Source: Ch128b sp964527925 (GTDB lineage Bacteria; Bacteroidota; Ignavibacteria; Ch128b). From it: 64,000 bases of DNA. The notes beneath the pieces are model-generated. The model saw only the letters and a program-made list of their open reading frames with translations. It did no database searches and had not been told where the DNA came from. Below are positions 17,967 to 27,487 of the stretch, in pieces (the stretch's first letter is position 1; each line of letters starts with the position of its first letter). Where the stretch lies: assembly GCA_964527925.1 (NCBI GenBank), contig CAZGQO010000001.1, forward strand, positions 496,001 through 560,000, written 5' to 3'. The translations under genes were made by a program, and so were the position numbers.

Positions 17967-20041
17967 ACAACAAAAAAGAATATTTAATTGAAATTCTTGA
18001 CAGGACTGGGTTTGTATTTCTTTTCATTTTTGCTTCAAGTCTAACAACATCAATTTTTGTGAATCAGATTGGCTATTATGGTGCATTGCTAACTTTACTG
18101 ATTCGTTTTGCTGTTCAAAATAAATTTGAAAAAAGAAAAATTGGATTAGAAGCTTTATTCCTCTTATTGATTTTAGCAGAAGTAATTTCAGCCATTTTAT
18201 CTGAAAATTCCGGGCAAGCTTTTTACAACACATTTAAAAGGGCTGTTTTACTTCCAGTCGTTTACATGCCAGTATATTATATCAGAAACGAAAAGCGTTT
18301 TAAGAGAATTACTTACGCATTTCTTGTTTTCGCAGTCCTTGGAATGCTGGTATATTTAATCTATGCATATCAATATTACATTCACCAGCTGTATACAAAA
18401 GAATCAAAAGGTCCATCGCTTTTTCAGTATGTGATGACAGCTGGAGGATTGATGAGTATTGTTACAATTATTCTTGTTGGCTTTCTCTTTCTCAAAGAAA
18501 ATAAGTTGCGCTATAAAATTCTGTTGATAATTGCAATTCTTATTTCAGCAGGTTCTTTAATCTCTAGTTACACCAGAGCTGCGTGGATTGGAACTGTTGT
18601 TGGTGTGATTGTTTTATTTTTACTCCATAAAAGATGGGTGTTTGTTGGTGTTGTTGTAATCTTAAGCGGTTTATTTTTTACACTCACACAAACTACAAGT
18701 CAATTAATTTCTTTTACTATTGAAGATAGTAATATGAAATTAGAATCCTATTCTATCGTAAATACAAAAGGAAGATCCCAAGGCATAAATATTAGAAATA
18801 ATGAAATATTTGTCGCTGACTACGAAGCTGGTATAACGAAATGGAGTGTGGATGGAAAAGATTTTAAGTTTGAGAGGCAGTTTTTAACTCCTTCACCAAC
18901 TCGCGGAATTATTATTAAAGATTCATTGATATACGCTCTGCTGCTCGATTCAAGAATTTTCATTTTAAGTGCAGATGTTGATTCATTTCACTTCATCTCT
19001 TCAATAATTCCACAGAATCTTGTTTATAGTTTCTATTTACATAAAAATTATTTACTGTTCATTGAAGGAGAATCTGGAATTTCTTTCCTTGATATTTCAA
19101 ATCCTTATAAACCAAAATTTATTGGTCGAATAAATTTATCTAACGAAAAGAAAAAAACTGTATTCACAGGACTTGCAAGTAAAGACAATTACTTATACGC
19201 ATCACTTGATGATAAAAAATTCCTTATAATAAATTTTTCTGATCCTTCAAATCCCATTGTGGTTGATGAGATTCAAACCGAAGATAAACCTTCGTCACTA
19301 ACTATTGATGGAAATAATTTGATAATATGCGATGGTTTGAGAGGGATAAAAGTTTACGATATAACAAATCCAGATAAGCCAAAACTTTATCGTGGAATTG
19401 CAACAAAGGGTTTTCCTAATATCATTAGGACTGAAAAAGATAAAATTTATTACACAGATTTTGCTGGTTCGATTTATATGATTGATATCCACGGAAATGT
19501 TTTTGAGCTCTCAAAATTCAAAGAAAAAATTTCAGGACTTGTAAAATACGATTCACTCTGGATCGCATCATATTTCTATAGAAGCAGATTCAGTTCAATA
19601 TATGATTCATATCATCCCTCAAACATTGAAAGAATAAATCAAATAAAAGTAGCTTTTAGAATCTTCAGAGAAAATCCTTTCTTTGGAGTAGGAAATATTG
19701 ATTTTAATGAACTGTACAAAAAATATCGTGAACCTTTTGATAAGTACACTTACGGTCATTTACACAATAACTACACTCACATTCTTGCAACACTCGGAAT
19801 TTTTGGATTTATAATTTTCATTGTTTTGCTTATTAGAATATTTTTCATTCATCTGGAGACAATAAAAGTTTCTCAACAGAAAAATTTTTACAACATTTTT
19901 GCAAAAGGATTATTTGCTTCTTTTGTTGGAATTTGCACAAGTGGTTTATTTGAATATAACTTTGGTGATCATGAAATTGCAACAATGATCTGGTTTACAG
20001 TTGGTATGAGCGCAACTATTCAAAAACTTTTGAAAGAATAA
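17963..20041 (+). CDS. O-antigen ligase family protein with an inserted LVIVD-like beta-propeller region
   Basis: A 692-residue protein. Residues 1-245 form a multi-helix membrane domain with SSYTRAAWIGTVVG (about 201-214), the conserved Wzy/WaaL helix. Residues about 541-692 carry SRFSSIYDSYHPSNIERI, FRENPFFGVG (about 568-577), GHLHNNYTHILATLGIFGF (598-616), and further helices, which match the large periplasmic loop and catalytic histidine region of O-antigen ligases. Between them, about 290 residues (250-537) are soluble and repetitive. Examples are FLDISNPYKPKFIGRI (375-390), INFSDPSNPIVVDEI (423-437) and VYDITNPDKPKLYRGI (464-479), the spacing of LVIVD propeller repeats. Normal ligases have only a short linker here. 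The start overlaps msbA by 4 bases, and the two are probably co-translated in the LPS pathway. Confidence 0.85.
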   Translation: MNNKKEYLIEILDRTGFVFLFIFASSLTTSIFVNQIGYYGALLTLLIRFAVQNKFEKRKIGLEALFLLLILAEVISAILSENSGQAFYNTFKRAVLLPVVYMPVYYIRNEKRFKRITYAFLVFAVLGMLVYLIYAYQYYIHQLYTKESKGPSLFQYVMTAGGLMSIVTIILVGFLFLKENKLRYKILLIIAILISAGSLISSYTRAAWIGTVVGVIVLFLLHKRWVFVGVVVILSGLFFTLTQTTSQLISFTIEDSNMKLESYSIVNTKGRSQGINIRNNEIFVADYEAGITKWSVDGKDFKFERQFLTPSPTRGIIIKDSLIYALLLDSRIFILSADVDSFHFISSIIPQNLVYSFYLHKNYLLFIEGESGISFLDISNPYKPKFIGRINLSNEKKKTVFTGLASKDNYLYASLDDKKFLIINFSDPSNPIVVDEIQTEDKPSSLTIDGNNLIICDGLRGIKVYDITNPDKPKLYRGIATKGFPNIIRTEKDKIYYTDFAGSIYMIDIHGNVFELSKFKEKISGLVKYDSLWIASYFYRSRFSSIYDSYHPSNIERINQIKVAFRIFRENPFFGVGNIDFNELYKKYREPFDKYTYGHLHNNYTHILATLGIFGFIIFIVLLIRIFFIHLETIKVSQQKNFYNIFAKGLFASFVGICTSGLFEYNFGDHEIATMIWFTVGMSATIQKLLKE

Positions 20042-20084
20042 TTATTCAATTCAAGTTAATGATAACAAAGAAGGGAGGATTAAA

Positions 20085-20363
20085 ATGAGTGATCATGACA
20101 AAAAACATTTTGATGCACTTTTCATTCAATTAATTCTCCAGTTTCAAACTTCCGCAATGATTGGTATGGGCAAATTGAAAAATCCTGTCACTGATAAAAT
20201 TGAAAAAAATCTCGAAGCTGCTAAACTTTCAATCGATATGATAGATATGATAAAAGAAAAAACAAAAGGAAATTTAAGTGAAGATGAAGAAAGACTGATT
20301 ACTCAAATCAGCCGTGATTTAAAATTAAACTATGTCGATGAACTCGAAAAAGAACGAAAATAA
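20085..20363 (+). CDS. DUF1844 domain protein
   Basis: A 92-residue cytoplasmic protein with the DUF1844 pattern: KKHFDALFIQLILQFQTSAMIGMGK at the start, then a charged helix with AAKLSIDMIDMIKEKTKGN (69 on), and a short acidic tail. The family is widespread beside housekeeping genes and has no assigned role. ATG 20085 is preceded by a strong GGGAGG. It lies 43 bases after the ligase and 29 before nadK, so it may be part of one transcript. Confidence 0.85.
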   Translation: MSDHDKKHFDALFIQLILQFQTSAMIGMGKLKNPVTDKIEKNLEAAKLSIDMIDMIKEKTKGNLSEDEERLITQISRDLKLNYVDELEKERK

Positions 20364-20392
20364 AAATCTGAATAGAAACAAGAGGTAAAAAC

Positions 20393-21289
20393 TTGAGAAT
20401 TGGAATAATTGCTAATACAACAAAGTACGATGTAACTAATTATCTTCTTGAATTTATTAGAGGAAGTCAGAAATTCTCTGATTTAAGGATAATTCTTAGT
20501 AAAAACACATACGATTTCATCAAAGCCATTCTTAAAAAAAATAAATTGGATAAACTTGTTTCTTCTTTACCAGAAGACAGATTCAAAAATAAAATAGATT
20601 TATTGCTCTCGTTTGGTGGTGACGGCACAATGCTGTACTCCGCCCAATTTGCTATCAAAGCAGATGTGGTGCTGGCTGGAGTAAACTTCGGGAAGCTCGG
20701 ATTTCTGGCTGATATCAATTACAATGATTTGCTGTCTGTATTAGAAGAATTCGAAAAATCAGAGTATGAAGTAGAAAAAAGAATCTTATTAGAAGGAAAA
20801 ATTTCGAACAAAAAATCAGAGAGTTTGATTGCCGTAAACGATATCGTAATTGAAAAAGGCAGCTGGTCAAGAATTATTGAAATTAATACATGGGTTGATG
20901 ATAAATTTTTAACAACATATCGTTCCGATGGCTTAATTATTTCGACGCCAACAGGTTCAACTGGTTATTCATTATCATCAGGCGGACCAATCCTTTTACC
21001 AGAGATGAATTCAATTATTCTCAGCCCAATCTGTCCGCATACATTAACTGTCAGACCAATTGTAATTCCTGCCGAAAGTACAATCAGAATCGAGGCATTT
21101 TCAGGATACCAGGCAATCACAATCAATAAAGACGGACAGCAAAGTTATAAAATCAAACCACCTGTTAAATTAACTATAAAAAAATATTCAGGCTACTTGA
21201 AACTTCTCAAAAGAAAGAATAAAGATTTCTTTCAAACATTACGAGAAAAACTAATGTGGGGTGTGGATATAAGAGAACAAAACAAATAA
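20393..21289 (+). CDS. nadK: NAD kinase
   Basis: A 298-residue enzyme that phosphorylates NAD to NADP. The N-terminal diacylglycerol-kinase-like domain has LLSFGGDGTMLYSAQ (GGDGT at 75-79) and GVNFGKLGFLADI. The C-terminal all-beta domain has TYRSDGLIISTPTGSTGYSLS SGGP, the substrate loop. The start is TTG at 20393, preceded by AGAGG eight bases upstream, which decides this unusual start. A terminating stop and a thioredoxin-like gene follow 13 bases later. Confidence 0.92.
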   Translation: MRIGIIANTTKYDVTNYLLEFIRGSQKFSDLRIILSKNTYDFIKAILKKNKLDKLVSSLPEDRFKNKIDLLLSFGGDGTMLYSAQFAIKADVVLAGVNFGKLGFLADINYNDLLSVLEEFEKSEYEVEKRILLEGKISNKKSESLIAVNDIVIEKGSWSRIIEINTWVDDKFLTTYRSDGLIISTPTGSTGYSLSSGGPILLPEMNSIILSPICPHTLTVRPIVIPAESTIRIEAFSGYQAITINKDGQQSYKIKPPVKLTIKKYSGYLKLLKRKNKDFFQTLREKLMWGVDIREQNK

Positions 21290-21302
21290 CGAGGCAAAAA
21301 CA

Positions 21303-21830
21303 ATGAAATTTAAATTTTTATTTCTATCTATTCTATTCATTTTAATGATTAATTTTACTTCAGCTCAGGTTAAAAAAACTTCCCCAAAAACCATCACGGA
21401 CGAAAAAACTAATAAGCCAATGTTAATAGGAATGTGCTCAAGAAATAATTTTTTTTCTGATACAAGTTTTTCCTGGTGGTTTGAAGCTGAGTATGAATCT
21501 TATGAACTTGAAGATTCAGTAATTAATTTAATTAATCTTGATTCAGTGAAAATTGTATGCGTAATGGGCACATGGTGCAGTGATAGTCGAAGGGAAGTAC
21601 CTCATCTCTTCAAAATTCTGGATAAACTAAATTTCGATTATAAAAATTTTGAGATGTATTGCGTCGATAGAAAAAAACAAGCCGAAGGATTTGATATTGA
21701 TCAGTTTGTAATTGAAAAAGTACCGACTTTTATTTTCTACAAAAATGATTCAGAGATTGGAAGGATAATAGAAACACCTGTTGAAACACTTGAAAGAGAT
21801 ATCTTAAAAATATTAAGATTTCCTTACTGA
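21303..21830 (+). CDS. Secreted thioredoxin-fold protein with WCSDS active site
   Basis: A 175-residue exported protein. Residues 1-21 are a Sec signal peptide (basic start, hydrophobic core LFLSILFILMINFTS, then AQ). The thioredoxin fold is visible as VKIVCVMGTWCSDSRREVP (83-100), where the usual CxxC is WCSDS: Cys92 is kept and the second Cys is Ser95. A later strand VEKVPTFIFYKND supplies the cis-proline. Such WCSDSRREVP proteins recur in Bacteroidota and may be monothiol or non-redox. GAGG precedes ATG 21303. Neighbours are nadK and a terminator, giving no functional clue. Confidence 0.85.
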   Translation: MKFKFLFLSILFILMINFTSAQVKKTSPKTITDEKTNKPMLIGMCSRNNFFSDTSFSWWFEAEYESYELEDSVINLINLDSVKIVCVMGTWCSDSRREVPHLFKILDKLNFDYKNFEMYCVDRKKQAEGFDIDQFVIEKVPTFIFYKNDSEIGRIIETPVETLERDILKILRFPY

Positions 21831-21837
21831 AAATTTT

Positions 21838-21875
21838 GTGGGCAGAGGAAGTAATTTATTGATTCCTCTGCCCAC
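21838..21875. terminator. Strong hairpin between convergent genes
   Basis: Perfect 13-bp stem GTGGGCAGAGGAA / TTCCTCTGCCCAC with a 12-base loop. It lies between the stop of the thioredoxin-like gene (+) and the stop of the decayed T9SS gene (-). The T-tracts are short on both sides, so it is probably a bidirectional terminator for the convergent pair. Confidence 0.7.
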
Positions 21876-21889
21876 CTTATAACTAACTT

Positions 21890-24876
21890 TTATTTAATCA
21901 AAACCAATTTCTTAGAATCGACAAAATTCCCGGCACTCAACTTATAGATATAAACTCCTGAAGCTAAATCATTCAGATTAAGTTTCACACTGTAGATACC
22001 CTTATTCTTGAATTCACTTATCAAAGTTTTTATTTCTTCGCCCATCACATTATACAACTTAAGTTCAACAAACTGGTTCTCAGGTAAAGTAATTCTAATT
22101 TGAGTCTGACTATTGAAAGGATTGGGATAATTTTGAGACAGAGAATAAGATTTAATTTCGGTAAGTGGTTTGACAGCAATTGAACCAGATTTATCAAGTT
22201 TCAATTTGATTTTTTCTCCTTGATTAAGAAAGATTTCCTTCTCTGAAGTAATGTCATGTAATATCTTGAAACTTGCGTTCTTTGCTTCAACAACAACTTC
22301 GTCGTCAGGTGATTGAATAAGAACATTGATTAAGTCAGAATTCAAATCTGCAACATATTTATTATTATAAAATCGAACATCAAAAGATTTAGCGTGAGGA
22401 ATGGGCGGTAAGTCAAATTTTGTGTAATCAAATTCTTCGGTAAAGAAAATTTCTCTCAAAGATTCAGAACTTCTGAAAATCAAACATGGCCATTTACTAT
22501 CAATTTCTTCCTTATGACTAAACTTCCCTGCAGAAAATGGCAAACTTAAAATTAATGTACCAGGCTGGTTAGATTTTATCCAGTAACCTTTCCCCTTTTC
22601 AAGAGTTTGAGTTTGATAATAACCTTTGTGATAACCGTAGAATGGAGAAGCTAATATATTGGGTGAATTTGTAGCAATTGATGAAACAGGTACATTCTGA
22701 TGAATAGTACCTATCAAATTCCATCCTTCCATCAAACTATCTTGCAGTTGATTTGAAATGATAACTGGAATAGAATAAGAATTTGGTTGACTAAATTTTA
22801 ACCAGTAACCTTTTCCGCTATTCAAATCATTTTCAACTTGATAAGAACTTCCATTATACCAGTACGCATTGGATACATTCCCAAAGAATAATGAATCCTC
22901 GTTTGTTTGTTGTGGAGTTCCTGGAACCGAAACTATATTCCACAATGAATCAACTGATACTTCAACACTAACATAAGGAGCTTGAACTGTTAAAACTCCC
23001 GAAACATAGTTATTACCATCCCAGAATCCACCGCCAGATTAACTGTAACCACCATATCTCACTTCACTTCCATATTGAAATTTCCTTGCATAGTAATAAG
23101 TACCTGGTGCTAAATCATAACCAATATCGGCCATGTATTCATCATTATTTCCAACATCTACATTAAAGACAGCCAGATACCAATTTGTCCATGTTGATGG
23201 ATTTGTGTTTTGATTATTTACACCAACCCATGCACTTATGCCGCTTCCTGATCCCGGTGAAGGTGTTATTCCATCAATCCAGATTTGAGCATAAACTCTT
23301 AAGGAATCACCATGATTAATTGTGCCTGATGGCAGCCATTGTAAATTACACCAACCAATTGGTGTTGCAATAAATGGTTCATCAGCACCTCGATAAGGAT
23401 TTGTTGAACTTCTTAAATCACCGTCAATATCCGTTGTAATTCCTGGAATTGGAATTCCATAAAGATTAGTATCGCCAATAGAAACTCCTGAGAGAAGTAA
23501 ATCAGTCTGAGAAACAAAGTATACCTGTCTGAACTTTGTGGCTGCCTCATTTGGTGCTGCTGCTGTCTGATAATCTGAAAGATTATTGAAATAACTTGTA
23601 CCCCACCCAGCATGATAAGAATAATCCTGAGTCGGAACATAATAAACATTATAATCGACATTCAATTGAGCCGAAGTATTTGTAACTAAATTGGCTAAAT
23701 GTAAAACCCCATAAGTGCTTGTTCTTGTATTTACACAAATATTATTTTTTGATGTAAACACAGATTGTGCGTTTGTATTGGCAAAACTAATTCCCGCCGA
23801 AACAACATTTCCTGCTGTGCCTCCGCCTAATTGATTTCCTCCAATGTAAATTGAATTATAGAAAACACTGGCTTGAAATTGATTCGAACCTATAAAGTGA
23901 ATTCCATAGAAGGCCGAAATGCTTGTATTATTTGATATTAGAGAGATGAAATTATTCTAGATTATGATGTTTGAATTTGTTGCAGGTGTGAAGTACAATC
24001 CTCTTATTGAAGAACCGCTGGTAGAAATAGTTTGCAGTCCATAAATTTTGTTTTTTCTGATAATAATATCACCAATGGTTGATGTACCAGAAATGATTCC
24101 GCTTACAATTGTTGAATTTGATCCCTGAGTCTGGTATACGGTGTAATTTTCAACAAGAGCATTTCGAACATAGGATGAGAACCAGATACCAGCCTAACCG
24201 AAATTAAATATCTCACAATTTGCAATAATATTATCAGCATTTGGATAGCTGGATGTACCCGCAAATCCAATTCCAGACCTAGATCCTTCAATCTTGCAAT
24301 ATTGAATAATATTATTTGAATTTCCGGTCGGATTACTAACAGATGTTGAGAAGTCAAAATTTCTTGGTCCGGCAGTAGGTATTGATGCATCTTTTACATG
24401 CAGGTATTGAAAGACATTATAAATCGCACCATTTATTAATCGAATTGTATGGGCTCCTGATGCACTGTAAAGATTTTCAATTTTCATCACACCCTGATTT
24501 CCAGTACCACCAGGTCTGCCATCAAAAGTGAGTTAATCGGCGTTATCAAGTGTAATTATTGGAGTTGTAGCATTACCAATAATTTCAACAAGTGTATTGT
24601 TAGATGCAGGTCTAATTACAATTCTTTTTGATTCATCGACTCCACTTTTCTCTGTAAGTGTAATTGGAAAAACTTCTGAGGTTGCGTTATAACCTGGTAA
24701 AAATTCAATAATGTATCCAGTAGTTACTGTAGATGGGATTGCATTGTAGGCTTCTTGCAAAGATGAATATGTATTTACAGAGTCCCATCAGCTAACTTTA
24801 AAGCAACCGTACCGGTTTGTGCATTTAAAGAAAAGTAAAGTAAGAAGTATAAAAAGATGTGAAGTAAGACTCTAAT
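21890..24876 (-). pseudogene. Decayed T9SS-exported beta-helix surface protein
   Basis: One reading frame of almost 1,000 codons can be followed, but it is interrupted by TAA at 24533-24535, TAG at 24194-24196, TAG at 23957-23959 and TAA at 23039-23041. The signal peptide (VLLHIFLYFLLYFSLNAQ) lies in another frame, which ends within the stretch from 24789 to 24775, so a 1-base indel is needed. The start is lost: AGGAGG at 24881-24886 is followed by ATTATTAGAGTC, with no ATG/GTG/TTG. Across each stop the protein sense continues, for example NAD-stop-LTFDGRPGGTG, where a residue such as Tyr would fit. Domains in order are: parallel beta-helix repeats, an Ig/carbohydrate-binding-like region (DSLRVYAQIWIDGITPSP), WNIVSVPG/GYW repeats, and a complete T9SS type A sorting domain (YSLSQNYPNPFNSQTQIRI to SKKLVLIK). 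Clearly a surface protein relic; the C-terminal 352 codons remain open. Confidence 0.85.
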
Positions 24877-25181
24877 AATTCCTCCTGTTTTTATTAAGGT
24901 TTTAACGTTAAACCGGAATAGAAACAGTTTTCACTTTTAAATTGAAGATATAATTATTAATAATCAATCAAAATCCATTAAAATTTCTCATATGAATTTT
25001 TTCATTATCAATGTGAACGGAGGAAAATATCCAGGCATCAAGGAGATTATTTAATACCAAAGTATTATACGAGTTTGAATTCCTCACTAACTGTAATTCT
25101 GGTAAAATTATTTCTATGGAGAGTCAACAACAATTTTATAAGTGGAATGGAATTTCCACTCAGAGGAATGCAAAGACGAGT
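24877..25181. other. Non-coding gap upstream of the decayed T9SS gene
   Basis: No gene or RNA was recognised. It holds the upstream region of the pseudogene. Close to the recG end is a 7-bp hairpin AGTGGAA/TTCCACT at 25141-25160, followed on the minus strand by an AT-rich tract. This may be a weak recG terminator. Confidence 0.4.
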
Positions 25182-27368
25182 TCATGCAATATCTGATAAA
25201 AACAAATTATCAGAATATCTATGATTCAATACTTTTTTTATGATCTGATGTTCAGGTTTTAAGAGATGGGGATCTCTTTCGACTAATTCAAATGAAAAAT
25301 TTCTAATTAATTCAATTAACTCCTGGTCGCCAAAGATATCAACAAAATTAAATTCTGGTATGCCGCTTTGTTTTGTTCCAAAAATATCTCCAGGTCCACG
25401 CAACTTAAAATCTATCTCCGCAATCTTGAAACCATCGTTGTATCTTACAAGTGCTTTTAATCTTTCTCTTGCAATTCCTTTAGCAGTTTCGAGTTCAAAC
25501 AAATCTTTTTTTGTCATTTTACTGCCTGGAATGACTTCCAATTCACTGACGAGAATACAATAAGATTGTTTATTACTTCGGCCAACTCTTCCTCTTAGCT
25601 GATGAAGTTGCGAAAGTCCAAATCTTTGTGCTTCTTCAATCACAATAATTGTTGCATTTGGATTATCAATTCCAACTTCAATTACAGATGTAGCTACAAG
25701 AATTTGAATTTCACCAGAATTAAATTTGTTCATCACTGTATCTTTTTCTTCAGATGATAAATTTCCATGAACCATTCCCACTGATAAATCGGGGAAAACT
25801 TCATTTTTCAATCTTTCATAATTTGATATTGCATCTTCAAGATCTAATTTTTCAGATTCTTCAATGATTGGATAAATAATGTAAGCCTGATTGCCCTTTT
25901 TAACTTCATCTCTGATAAACTTGTATAGACTTTGTCTTTTATCTGGTGTGATTGCGTGTGTTTTAATGGGCTTTCTATTTTTAGGCATTGTTTTAATAAC
26001 TGAAATATCTAAATCAGAATAAATTGTTAAAGCTAATGTTCGTGGAATTGGAGTGGCAGTCATTACCAGTAAGTGAGGATTCCTTCCTTTTAACTTCAGT
26101 TTTGCTCGTTGAATTACTCCAAATCGATGTTGCTCATCAATTATAACATATCCCAAATTTTTGAATCGAACATTATCTTCAATCAAAGCATGAGTACCTA
26201 TTAGAATATTCATTTCACCAGACTCAATCATTTCTGAGTACTTTTTTCTAACCGATGCTGGCGTTGAGCTTGTCAAAAGTCCAATATTGACAGGAAGGTT
26301 ATGTAAAAGTTTCGTGAAATATTTGTAATGCTGAAAAGCTAAAATTTCAGTGGGCACCATTACAGTCACCTGAAAACCATTGTCTACACTTATCAAAGCA
26401 GTAATTAAAGCAACAAGAGTTTTTCCACTGCCAACATCACCCTGCAATAATCTATTCATTGGATAACCACTTCGAAAATCATTGTAAATTTCACGAATCA
26501 CCTTTTTTTGATCATCTGTTAATTCGAAAGGCAACATTTCTTCGATAAATTTTCTTGCATTTTCTCCAACTTTAGAATATTTAATTGATTCATCGAATGA
26601 TTTGTATTTTTTTCGAATTAGTGCCGCGAGTAACTGAAAATAAAAAATCTCTTCAAACTTCATTCGTTCTTTTGCTTTGTTGAGCAGATTAAAAGATTCT
26701 GGTTGATGCAGATTTTTAATCGTTCTAATCAAACTCATTAAATGAAATTTTTTGATAATATAATCAGGCAGAGTCTCTTGTACGCTTGAAAGGTATTTTG
26801 CAAGCGCGTTCTGAATTATTTGTCTGAGCGTGTGTGAACCAAAAGCCCGAGATTTAACTTGAGAAATTCCTCGCAAAGAATACTGCGGAACAATTTTCCC
26901 TGTATTGTTCAGATCAAATTCATCTTCATCCTTTATAATATCAAAAGTTGGATGAATAAAAACAGGTTCATTATTCAAACCTGAATGGATTTTTCCTGAG
27001 AAAGCAACGGCAAGTCCAGGATAAAAAATTTTCGGGAAAAAATTTAATCCTTCAAAGAAAATAATTTTCATCTGACCAGTATCATCATAAAAAACTAATT
27101 CAAGAAATTGTCGCCGTGAAGTAATTCGTTTGTTAACTGATCTAATTTTTCCAATTACAGTAACCTCATTATTTAAATCGTAATTCATCATTCTATAAAC
27201 ATCGGAAATTTTCAAGACAGTGGTCCTATCATAGTAGCGATAGGGAAAATAAAGAATTAAATCTTCAACATTATGGATGCCGATTGCAATTAAAATTTTT
27301 TCGCGGGCTTCCCCAACCCCTTTGATATATTTTAACTCTGCTAATTGTGCTTTAGGAATATTAAGCAT
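25182..27368 (-). CDS. recG: ATP-dependent DNA helicase RecG
   Basis: A 728-residue branch-migration helicase. The N-terminal wedge OB-fold begins around YDLNNEVTVIGKIRSVNKR. The helicase core has QGDVGSGKT (Walker A, about 306-314), IIDEQHRFGV (motif II with DEQH), MTATPIPRTLA (motif III), ATSVIEVGIDNPNATI (V) and QLHQLRGRVGRSNKQSYC (VI). The C-terminal TRG-type hook region RGPGDIFGTKQSG is present. It remodels stalled replication forks. ATG 27368 begins MLNIPKAQL. It follows gpsA on the same strand after 119 bases, in which I see no gene, only a minor A/T-rich hairpin. Confidence 0.95.
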   Translation of the reverse strand: MLNIPKAQLAELKYIKGVGEAREKILIAIGIHNVEDLILYFPYRYYDRTTVLKISDVYRMMNYDLNNEVTVIGKIRSVNKRITSRRQFLELVFYDDTGQMKIIFFEGLNFFPKIFYPGLAVAFSGKIHSGLNNEPVFIHPTFDIIKDEDEFDLNNTGKIVPQYSLRGISQVKSRAFGSHTLRQIIQNALAKYLSSVQETLPDYIIKKFHLMSLIRTIKNLHQPESFNLLNKAKERMKFEEIFYFQLLAALIRKKYKSFDESIKYSKVGENARKFIEEMLPFELTDDQKKVIREIYNDFRSGYPMNRLLQGDVGSGKTLVALITALISVDNGFQVTVMVPTEILAFQHYKYFTKLLHNLPVNIGLLTSSTPASVRKKYSEMIESGEMNILIGTHALIEDNVRFKNLGYVIIDEQHRFGVIQRAKLKLKGRNPHLLVMTATPIPRTLALTIYSDLDISVIKTMPKNRKPIKTHAITPDKRQSLYKFIRDEVKKGNQAYIIYPIIEESEKLDLEDAISNYERLKNEVFPDLSVGMVHGNLSSEEKDTVMNKFNSGEIQILVATSVIEVGIDNPNATIIVIEEAQRFGLSQLHQLRGRVGRSNKQSYCILVSELEVIPGSKMTKKDLFELETAKGIARERLKALVRYNDGFKIAEIDFKLRGPGDIFGTKQSGIPEFNFVDIFGDQELIELIRNFSFELVERDPHLLKPEHQIIKKVLNHRYSDNLFLSDIA

Positions 27369-27487
27369 TTTTCTTTGAACAATTTAAAAAATCCTGCTTA
27401 TTTAATCTTAACAATGATTGAGTAAATTGTCCATTAATGAATAATCTGAGAAATGATAATCAGAAATTTTTTTGAATGTAAAAGAAT

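Noticed and set aside
24103..24390. Alternative-frame ORF inside the decayed T9SS gene
   Set aside because: It lies in a different frame from the conserved beta-helix sequence, which continues on both sides of the stops.
21890..24876. Stop-codon recoding as the explanation for the four stops
   Set aside because: Both TAA and TAG occur, the start codon and frame are also damaged, and all other genes here stop normally at TAA, TAG or TGA. Simple decay explains it better.
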